Part shown: positions 57,321 to 64,000 of the stretch, piece after piece
How positions within the stretch are numbered: the first letter of the stretch is position 1
How the letters are laid out: every line of letters starts with the position of its first letter
Notes under the pieces: model-generated
Database searches by the model: none
Seen by the model: the letters and a program-made list of their open reading frames with translations, nothing else
What the model was told of the DNA's origin: nothing
Program-made: the position numbers and the translations under genes
DNA from: Streptomyces parvulus
GTDB taxonomy: Bacteria > Actinomycetota > Actinomycetes > Streptomycetales > Streptomycetaceae
NCBI RefSeq assembly: GCF_014648855.1
Contig: NZ_BMRX01000017.1
Location: 91,869-155,868 of the forward strand
DNA: 64,000 nucleotides
Direction of reading: 5' to 3'

Positions 57321-58556
57321 TCAGGCCGCGGTGGCCGCGGCGGGCGCGAGCAGCGCCTCCACCGCGTCGGCGGCGGCCGCGGGACCGCCCGCGGCCTCGA
57401 TCTCGCCGCGCAGGCGGGCCACCGCCGCCCGCACCTCGGCGCTGCCGGCCAGGGCCAGCGTCGTCTCGCGCAGCCGCTCGGGCGTGACGTCCTTGCGCAG
57501 GATCTTGGCGCCCACACCCAGCTGCTCGGCCCGGGTGGCGGTCGCGTGCAGCTCCGCCATCTGCGGAACCGCGATCACCGGCACACCTTCGGAGACCGCC
57601 TGCAGCACGGTGCTCGTACCACCGTGGTTGATCATCACCGAGGCGTGCGCGAGCACCGCGCCCTGCGGCGCGAAGTCGTAGACCCGGATGTGCGGCGGAA
57701 CGTCGCCGAGTTCACCCTCGGCCACCCCGCCCGCGTGCGTGATCACGACGTCCCAGTCGGTGTCGCGGAAGGCCTCCACGCAGGCCCGGAAGAAGTCCGG
57801 CTGCTTGTTGTACAGCGTGCCCAGGCTGATCAGCACCAGCGGACGGCCGGTGCCCGGCGGCTCCCACTCGCCGTGGAAGGAGTTCGCGCTCGTGCACGGA
57901 CCGACGAACCCGACCTCCTCGCCGAAGGTGTCACCCGCGTACTGGAACGCCCGCGGCAGGTACACCAGCGCCGGACCCGAGTGCACCTCGGCCGCGAAGT
58001 CCCCGATGGACTTCTCCACCCGGTGCTCGGCCAGCAGCCCGGCCACCACCCCGAACAGGGCACCCGTCACCGGGTCCTCGGCCTGCTCCTCCGCCGTGTC
58101 CACCGGCGGATGAAGCGACCAGTGCTCGTTGGCCACGTACGTCGGCGTGCTGCGGATCACCGGCACCCCCCACTTGGCCGCCAGGATGTGCCCGCTCCAG
58201 AACGACGACGGGTCGCACACGAACACGTCGGGACGGTCGGCCCCGTCCCCGAAGTGACGCTCGAAGTCCCCCAGTGTCTGCCGGGTCATGTCCAGCATCC
58301 ACGTCATCATGTTCACGAACTCCTGCTGGTCCGTGTACTCCGCCGCGTCCTGCTTGGGCACCATCGTGTCCCAGAACCGGTCCTGGTCCAGGGCGTACGG
58401 AAGGAACTCCGCCCCGGTCGCGAGCACCCGTTCGCGGTAGTTCTCCGAAAGGGCGTAGGTGACCCGGTGTCCGCGCGCGACGAGTTCCCTCGCCACGGAC
58501 AGCGTCGGATTCACGTGACCTGCCGCGGGGAGAATGAAAAAGGCGATGTGCGCCAT
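57321..58556 (-). CDS. MGT-family glycosyltransferase (OleD/OleI-like)
   Basis: A 411-residue GT-B enzyme with HIAFFILPAAGHVNPTLSVA, VLISLGTLYNKQPDFFRACV, VYDFAPQGAVLAHASVMINH and HGGTSTVLQAVSEGVPVIAV (the C-terminal donor-binding motif). The pattern follows macrolide glucosyltransferases (OleD/OleI) more than EryCIII/DesVII-type sugar transferases. It may therefore inactivate the macrolide by glucosylation as self-protection, or attach one of the deoxysugars. ATG at 58556 follows GAAGGGCTGGCCCG. It heads the leftward sugar operon, with a 313-bp divergent control region upstream. Confidence 0.88.
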   Translation of the reverse strand: MAHIAFFILPAAGHVNPTLSVARELVARGHRVTYALSENYRERVLATGAEFLPYALDQDRFWDTMVPKQDAAEYTDQQEFVNMMTWMLDMTRQTLGDFERHFGDGADRPDVFVCDPSSFWSGHILAAKWGVPVIRSTPTYVANEHWSLHPPVDTAEEQAEDPVTGALFGVVAGLLAEHRVEKSIGDFAAEVHSGPALVYLPRAFQYAGDTFGEEVGFVGPCTSANSFHGEWEPPGTGRPLVLISLGTLYNKQPDFFRACVEAFRDTDWDVVITHAGGVAEGELGDVPPHIRVYDFAPQGAVLAHASVMINHGGTSTVLQAVSEGVPVIAVPQMAELHATATRAEQLGVGAKILRKDVTPERLRETTLALAGSAEVRAAVARLRGEIEAAGGPAAAADAVEALLAPAAATAA

Positions 58557-58869
58557 CGGGCCAGCCCTTCGAGGCGAATCGGATACGACGTGCCGGCACG
58601 CCCCCCGGCCGGGGAACGAGGCACCACCGTCGCCGGAACGGACCCGGCGCGGTCACCCGCCGGCCGGCGATGCCTGACCACCGTGTACCAGCGCCCTCCA
58701 ATGCTCGTCGCTGCCCGCTCGCATTCCGCTCCAGCGCCGCTCGAATTCCCGCTGCGGCCTCTCCTCGATTGACACAATCCCTTTCCTGCCCGCGGCATAC
58801 CGGCCGCGGCGCCGTCGGGTGCTGTTCCGGTGAAAGGTCCCCCGGTCCGTACACAGAGGAGATACCGCC
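58557..58869. promoter_or_regulatory. Divergent control region between glycosyltransferase and P450 genes
   Basis: A 313-bp gap that must hold promoters for both the leftward sugar operon and the rightward P450/PKS genes. A perfect -35 hexamer TTGACA lies at 58769-58774 on the plus strand, about 95 bp before the P450 start, but no good -10 follows at normal spacing. I see no small gene or strong dyad in it. Confidence 0.45.
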
Positions 58870-60090
58870 ATGACCTGCCCCCATGCCGCCGCCGCGGCCG
58901 TCGGAACGGTCCGCACCTACCCCTTCGGCGACCACGTCGACCTGCGACTCGACCCCGACTACGCCGAACTGCGCGCCACCTCGCCCGTGGCCCGCGTCCG
59001 CATGCCCTACGGCGGCGACGCCTGGCTGCTGACCCGGCACGCCGACGTCAAGAAGGCCTCCGCGGACCCCCGGCTGAGCATGCACGCCGCCGCCGACCAC
59101 GACGTACCCCGCGCCGCGCCCCGCGCCCTGGACTCCGTCGGCCTCATGGGCATGCCGCCCGAGTCGCACGCCCGGCTGCGCCGCCTCGTCTCCCGCGCCT
59201 TCACCGCCCGCCGTGTCGCCGCCCTGCGCCCCCGCATCACCGAGATCACCCACGATCTCGTCGACGCCATGGTCGCCGACGGCGGCCCCGCCGACCTCGT
59301 CTCCCGCCTCGCCCTGCCCCTGCCCACCGCCGTCATCTGCGAGATGCTCGGCATCCCCCGCACCGACCAGCACGTCTTCCGGGCCTTCACCGAGGCGCTC
59401 ATGTCCGCCAGCCGCTTCACCGAGGAACAGGTCGCCCAGGCCGCCGAGGAGTACGCCGACTACCTGCGCGGATACGTCGCCCAGCGCCGCGCCCACCCCG
59501 AGGACGACCTCATCAGCGCCCTCATCGAGGCCCGCGACGAGGGCGGCCGGCTCAGCGAGGACGAACTCCTCATGCTCACCGGCGGCATGCTCGTCGGCGG
59601 CCACGAGACCACCGCCAACCAGCTCGCCGGCCAGGCCCTCGTCCTCCTCGACGACCGCGCCCGCTACGAACGCCTCGTCGCCGACCCCGGCCTGATCCCC
59701 GCCACCGTCGAGGAACTCCTGCGCTACGTCCCCCTGTGGGCCAGTGTCGGCCCCAGCCGCGTGGCCACCGAGGACGTCGAGATCGGCGGCGTCACCATCC
59801 GGGCCGGCGAGGCCGTCGTCTACTCCCTCGCCTCCGCCAACCGGGACGAGACCGTCTTCGACGCCCCCGACGACGTGGTCCTCGACCGCGCCGCCAACCC
59901 CCACATCGCCTTCGGCCAGGGCCCCCACTTCTGCCTCGGCGCCCCCCTGGCCCGCGCCGAACTCCAGTGCGCGCTGGAAGCCCTCACCGGACGGCTCCCC
60001 GGACTGCGCCTCGCCCGGCCCGCCGCGGAACTCGACTGGCACCGCGGAATGCTCGTCCGCGGCCTGGTAGAACTCCCCGTCACCTGGTGA
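58870..60090 (+). CDS. Cytochrome P450, CYP107-like macrolide oxidase
   Basis: A 406-residue P450 with IAFGQGPHFCLGAPLARAEL (heme Cys), VEELLRYVPLWASVGPSRVA (ExxR) and the I-helix GGMLVGGHETTANQLAGQAL (normal acid/threonine pair). The N-terminal YPFGDHVDLRLDPDYAELR and the ending WHRGMLVRGLVELPV recall OleP-type enzymes that oxidise macrolide rings. ATG at 58870 follows CAGAGGAGATACCGCC. It is 77 bp upstream of the PKS gene and probably on the same transcript. It is a post-PKS or on-PKS oxidase; the carbon is not predictable. Confidence 0.92.
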   Translation: MTCPHAAAAAVGTVRTYPFGDHVDLRLDPDYAELRATSPVARVRMPYGGDAWLLTRHADVKKASADPRLSMHAAADHDVPRAAPRALDSVGLMGMPPESHARLRRLVSRAFTARRVAALRPRITEITHDLVDAMVADGGPADLVSRLALPLPTAVICEMLGIPRTDQHVFRAFTEALMSASRFTEEQVAQAAEEYADYLRGYVAQRRAHPEDDLISALIEARDEGGRLSEDELLMLTGGMLVGGHETTANQLAGQALVLLDDRARYERLVADPGLIPATVEELLRYVPLWASVGPSRVATEDVEIGGVTIRAGEAVVYSLASANRDETVFDAPDDVVLDRAANPHIAFGQGPHFCLGAPLARAELQCALEALTGRLPGLRLARPAAELDWHRGMLVRGLVELPVTW

Positions 60091-60167
60091 TTCCAGCGGC
60101 GCTCCGGCCGCATTCCCCATTCTTGCCCGTGGGCACCTCGCACCGTATCCCTGGCTATGGAGAATTC

Positions 60168-63100
60168 ATGACCCCGAATACCCGTGAGCAGCACACGGAG
60201 GACAACGACATAGCCGTCGTGGGGATGGCGTGCAGGCTTCCCGGAGCCGACGGCATCGGGGAATTCTGGCAACTGCTGCGCGACGGACGCGACGCCGTCT
60301 CCGCGCAGCCCGACGGAACCCGGCGCGGCGCCCTCGCGGACCACGGCCGGTTCGACGCCGGATTCTTCGGGATGAGCCCCGCCGAGGCCGCCGCGACCGA
60401 CCCCCAGCACCGCCTGGTCCTCGAACTCGGCTGGGAGGCCCTGGAACACGCCGGGATCGTCCCGGCCCGCCTCAGCGGCACCCGCGGCGGCGTGTACGTC
60501 GGCATCGCCTCCGACGACTACGCCACGCTCACCCGCGCCGCCGGCCACACCGACGGCTACACCGCCGCCGGCCGACACCGCGCCATGGCCGCCAACCGGC
60601 TCTCCCACCGGCTCGGCCTGCGCGGCCCCAGCATGGCCGTCGACACCGCCCAGTCCTCCGCGCTCGTCGCCGTCCACCTCGCCTGCGAGAGCCTGCGCCG
60701 AGGTGAGAGCGACCTCTGCCTGGCCGGCGGCGTCAACCTGGTCCTCGCCGAGGACAGCACGACCGCCATGGAGATGATGGGCGCCCTCTCCCCCGACGGC
60801 CGCTGCCACACCTTCGACGCCCGCGCCAACGGCTACGTCCGCGGCGAGGGCGGCGGCGTGATCGTCCTCAAACCGCTGCACCGCGCGCTCGCCGACGGCG
60901 ACCGCGTGCACTGCGTCATCAAGGGCGGAGCCGTCAACAACGACGGCGGCGGCCCCAGTCTGACCACCCCCGACCGGGCAGCCCAGGAAGCGGTGCTCCG
61001 CGAGGCGTACGCCCACGCCGGGGTCCCCGCCGCACAGGTGGGCTACGTCGAACTGCACGGCACCGGCACCCGCGCCGGAGACCCGGTCGAGGCGGCCGCC
61101 CTGGGAGCCGTCCTCGGCACCGCCCCGGGCCGCCGCACCCCGCTGACCGTCGGCTCCGCCAAGACCAACGTCGGTCATCTCGAAGGCGCCGCGGGTGTCG
61201 TCGGCCTCCTCAAGGCCGTCCTCGCCGTACGCGAGGGCGAACTCCCGCCGAGTCTCCACCACACCACGCCCAACCCGGACATCGACCTCGACGGGCTCAA
61301 CCTCACCGTCCAGACCGAACTGGAGTCCTGGGCCGCCGAACCCGATACCCCCCGACTCGCCGGCGTCTCCGCCTTCGGCATGGGCGGCACCAACGCGCAC
61401 CTCGTCCTGTCCCAGGCCCCCGCGCCCGCCCCGGCCCCCGAGGCCGCCCACCAGCTGCCGGTGGTACCGGTGGTCGTCTCCGGCCGCACCGCCGAAGCCC
61501 TGCGCGACCAGGCCGCCCGGCTCAGCGCCCACGTGGAGCACACCCCGGAACTCGACCTCCACGACGCCGCCCGCACCCTCGCCGAGGCACGCACCGTCTT
61601 CGCCCACCGCGCCGTGGTCCTCGCGGGCGACCGTCACCAGCTCCTCACCCGCCTGGAACGCTCCGCCGTCCACGGCGTCGCCCCCGAGTCGGCTGCCCGC
61701 AGCCGGACGGTGCTGGTGTTCCCGGGTCAGGGGACGCAGTGGGCGGGGATGGGCCGTGAACTGCTGGATTCCTCGCCGGTGTTCGCGGCGCGGCTGGGGG
61801 AGTGTGCGGCGGCGTTGGAGCCGTTCGTGGACTTCGATCCGGTCGAGGTGCTGCGGTCGGGGGCTGCTCTGGAGCGGGTGGAGGTGATCCAGCCTGTCAC
61901 CTGGGCGGTGATGGTGTCCCTGGCTGAGCTGTGGCGCTCGGTGGGTGTGGTGCCGGATGCGGTGGTGGGTCACTCGCAGGGTGAGATCGCGGCGGCGGCT
62001 GTGAGTGGTGCGTTGTCGCTGGAGGACGCGGCGCGTGTGGTGGCGCTGCGGGCTCAGGTGATCGGCCGTGAGCTTGCCGGCCTGGGTGGTATGGCGTCGG
62101 TGTCGCTTCCGCGTGCGGACGTCGAAGCGCGGCTGTCTGCCGGTTGGGAGGGTCGTCTGGACGTGGCCGCGGTCAACGGCCCGTCGAGCACGGTCATCGC
62201 CGGTGACGCCGACGCGATCGTGGAGTTCGTCGCCGCCTGCCAGGCCGACGAGGTACGGGCCCGTCAGGTCCCCGTGGACTACGCCTCGCACTCGGCCCAT
62301 GTGGAGCGCATCGAGGCCGAACTCCTCGACGTACTGGCCCCGATCACCCCGCACGCTTCTCGCGTCCCGTTCTACTCGACCGTCGACGCGGCCCTGACCG
62401 ACTCCACGACCCTCGACGCGGGCTACTGGTACCGCAACCTCCGTCACACCGTCCGTTTCGAGCAGACCGCTCGGCTGCTGATCGACGCCGGATTCGGCAC
62501 GTTCGTGGAGTCCAGCGCGCACCCGGTGCTCACGATGGCGGTGCAGGAGACCGCCGACGTGATCGCGGTCGGCTCGCTGCGCCGCGACGAAGGAGGGCTG
62601 GAGCGCTTCCTGTCCGCCGCCGCCGAACTCTTCGTGCAGGGCGTGCCCGTCGAATGGTCCGCCCTGTTCGAGGGCACCGCCGCCCGACGGGTCGAACTGC
62701 CCACCTATGCCTTCCAGCGCACGCGGCACTGGTTCGACTCGGTGCCCGAGGCCGAGCCGGTCAGCGGAGTCCCGGACACCGAGGAGACACTGCTCAGCCG
62801 CGAGCTGCGCGGCCTTTCCGGGGCCGATCGACTCGACCACGTCCTCGAACTCGTCAGGGTGCACGCGGCGACCGTGCTCGGCCGCCCCTCCGCGGACACG
62901 GTCAGCGCTGAACTGACCTTCAAGGAGCAGGGCTTCGAATCGATCCAGGGCATCGAACTGCGCAACCGGCTGCGCGCCGCGACCGGCCTGAAGCTGCCCA
63001 CCACGCTGGTCTACGACCACCCGACGCCGCTGGAGGTCGCCCGGCTCATCCGGGACATGGCCGACGCAGCCGAGGAGATCCCGGGCACCACGACGCCGCC

Positions 63101-64000
63101 GGAGCCGCGCACCGCTCCGACCGGCACCGACCACCCCGACGACGCCATCGCGATCGTGGGGATGGCGTGCCGGTTCCCGGGTGGGGTGGGGTCGCCGGAG
63201 GGTTTGTGGGATCTGGTGGTGTCGGGTGGGGACGCGGTGTCGGGGTTCCCGGTGGACCGGGGCTGGGATGTGGAGGGGTTGTTCGATCCGGAGCCGGGTC
63301 GGCCTGGGCGTACGTATGTGCGTGAGGGTGGGTTCCTGCATGGTGCGGGGCAGTTCGACGCGGGGTTCTTCGGTATTTCGCCGCGTGAGGCGGTGGCGAT
63401 GGATCCGCAGCAGCGTTTGCTGTTGGAGACGTCGTGGGAGGCGTTGGAGCGGGCGGGTGTGCCGGCGTCGGGTCTGCGTGGTTCCCGGACCGGCGTCTTC
63501 GTCGGCGCCATGACACAGGAGTACGGACCCCGCCTCTACGAGCCCGCCCAGGGCTACGACGGGTACCTCCTGACCGGCAACACCGCCAGCGTCCTGTCCG
63601 GCCGGATCTCCTACGCGCTGGGCCTTGAGGGTCCGGCGGTGACCGTGGACACGGCCTGCTCGTCGTCCCTGGTCTCCCTGCACCTGGCCGCCCAGGCACT
63701 GCGGGCGGGCGAGTGCGATCTCGCGCTGGCCGGCGGTGCCGCGGTGATGGCCAGTCCCGGGATGTTCGTGGAGTTCTCGCAGCAGCGTGGGTTGTCGGTG
63801 GACGGGCGGTGCCGGGCGTTCGCGGAGGGTGCGGACGGTACGGGCTGGGGTGAGGGTGTCGGGATGCTCCTGGTGGAGCGGTTGTCGGACGCGCGTCGGC
63901 TGGGGCATCGGGTGCTGGCGGTGGTGCGGGGTTCGGCGGTCAACCAGGACGGTGCGAGTAATGGGCTGACGGCGCCGAACGGTCCGTCGCAGCAGCGGGT
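60168..64000 (+). CDS. Modular type I polyketide synthase: loading module and start of module 1 (3'-truncated)
   Basis: An open frame of at least 1277 codons that runs off the window. The loading module is KSQ-AT-ACP. The KSQ (about 14-414) has VDTAQSSALVAVH, with Gln162 replacing cysteine, so it decarboxylates instead of condensing. The AT (about 512-820) has GHSQGEIAAAAV (Ser603) and YASH (705-708), both marks of methylmalonyl-CoA choice, giving a propionyl starter. The ACP (about 895-965) has QGFESIQGIEL with Ser925. Module 1 begins with a normal KS from ~992 (VDTACSSSLVSLH, Cys1164). ATG at 60168 follows TATGGAGAATTC. The layout matches 16-membered macrolides such as tylosin and niddamycin. 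Synonymous codon style changes sharply several times along the gene. Confidence 0.96.
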   Translation, partial: MTPNTREQHTEDNDIAVVGMACRLPGADGIGEFWQLLRDGRDAVSAQPDGTRRGALADHGRFDAGFFGMSPAEAAATDPQHRLVLELGWEALEHAGIVPARLSGTRGGVYVGIASDDYATLTRAAGHTDGYTAAGRHRAMAANRLSHRLGLRGPSMAVDTAQSSALVAVHLACESLRRGESDLCLAGGVNLVLAEDSTTAMEMMGALSPDGRCHTFDARANGYVRGEGGGVIVLKPLHRALADGDRVHCVIKGGAVNNDGGGPSLTTPDRAAQEAVLREAYAHAGVPAAQVGYVELHGTGTRAGDPVEAAALGAVLGTAPGRRTPLTVGSAKTNVGHLEGAAGVVGLLKAVLAVREGELPPSLHHTTPNPDIDLDGLNLTVQTELESWAAEPDTPRLAGVSAFGMGGTNAHLVLSQAPAPAPAPEAAHQLPVVPVVVSGRTAEALRDQAARLSAHVEHTPELDLHDAARTLAEARTVFAHRAVVLAGDRHQLLTRLERSAVHGVAPESAARSRTVLVFPGQGTQWAGMGRELLDSSPVFAARLGECAAALEPFVDFDPVEVLRSGAALERVEVIQPVTWAVMVSLAELWRSVGVVPDAVVGHSQGEIAAAAVSGALSLEDAARVVALRAQVIGRELAGLGGMASVSLPRADVEARLSAGWEGRLDVAAVNGPSSTVIAGDADAIVEFVAACQADEVRARQVPVDYASHSAHVERIEAELLDVLAPITPHASRVPFYSTVDAALTDSTTLDAGYWYRNLRHTVRFEQTARLLIDAGFGTFVESSAHPVLTMAVQETADVIAVGSLRRDEGGLERFLSAAAELFVQGVPVEWSALFEGTAARRVELPTYAFQRTRHWFDSVPEAEPVSGVPDTEETLLSRELRGLSGADRLDHVLELVRVHAATVLGRPSADTVSAELTFKEQGFESIQGIELRNRLRAATGLKLPTTLVYDHPTPLEVARLIRDMADAAEEIPGTTTPPEPRTAPTGTDHPDDAIAIVGMACRFPGGVGSPEGLWDLVVSGGDAVSGFPVDRGWDVEGLFDPEPGRPGRTYVREGGFLHGAGQFDAGFFGISPREAVAMDPQQRLLLETSWEALERAGVPASGLRGSRTGVFVGAMTQEYGPRLYEPAQGYDGYLLTGNTASVLSGRISYALGLEGPAVTVDTACSSSLVSLHLAAQALRAGECDLALAGGAAVMASPGMFVEFSQQRGLSVDGRCRAFAEGADGTGWGEGVGMLLVERLSDARRLGHRVLAVVRGSAVNQDGASNGLTAPNGPSQQR

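Noticed and set aside
59820..63908. A very long antisense open frame (1362 codons) under the P450 and PKS genes
   Set aside because: It is a shadow caused by GC-biased third positions. The sense strand holds clear P450, KSQ, AT and KS motifs, and the antisense product is low-complexity.
1..64000. tRNA or rRNA genes, insertion sequences, attachment sites, CRISPR arrays
   Set aside because: I looked for CCA-ending tRNA-like folds, transposase motifs with terminal repeats and regularly spaced repeats, and found none that hold up by eye.

Overview
The window is high-GC DNA with strong GC-biased third codon positions. It carries gamma-butyrolactone regulators, SARP regulators and two polyketide clusters. 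Everything points to Streptomyces or a close actinomycete. I see no tRNA, rRNA, insertion sequence, CRISPR array or plasmid origin. The first gene (1-1266) and the last (60168 onward) are both cut by the window ends.

Region A (1-5.5 kb) is a signalling island: a gamma-butyrolactone-receptor TetR protein, an NmrA-type reductase, an AfsA-type synthase, a small acyl-CoA carboxylase epsilon-like protein and a second receptor-like TetR protein. ARE-like operators sit in the upstream gaps of the island and in front of the first SARP gene. Region B (5.5-37 kb) is a type II (aromatic) polyketide cluster. It has three SARPs, one large LuxR (LAL) regulator, KS-alpha, KS-beta and ACP, an ActIII-like ketoreductase, an ActVII-like aromatase/cyclase, an ActIV-like metallo-beta-lactamase-fold cyclase, flavin monooxygenases, two NTF2-fold proteins and a type II thioesterase.

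The unusual parts of region B suggest an alkyl starter and a later acylation. Starter supply is suggested by crotonyl-CoA carboxylase/reductase, a double 3-hydroxyacyl-CoA dehydrogenase and a FabH-like KS III. A tandem ACP is paired with a KS-like protein that has lost its active site. An AMP ligase fused to an ABM domain, a special ACP, a long acyl-CoA dehydrogenase, a second phosphopantetheinyl transferase and a free-standing NRPS condensation protein look like an acyl activation, desaturation and transfer module. A metK gene closes the set.

Region C (38.4-46.7 kb) holds a DnaE-type DNA polymerase III alpha subunit, an unknown 243-residue protein and a HelD/UvrD-like helicase. It either separates the two clusters or carries self-protection genes.

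Region D (46.8-64 kb) is the left part of a macrolide cluster. It has a TlrC-like ABC-F ribosome-protection protein and a leftward run of deoxysugar genes: 3-ketoreductase, 2,3-dehydratase, type II thioesterase, 3,5-epimerase, RmlB, RmlA, aminotransferase, 3,4-ketoisomerase, P450 and an MGT-family glycosyltransferase. A rightward P450 follows, then a modular type I PKS. The PKS starts with KSQ-AT(methylmalonyl)-ACP, so a propionate starter is predicted. The sugar genes fit both a 3-amino-6-deoxyhexose and a 2,6-dideoxyhexose, with the rest of the pathway beyond the right edge.
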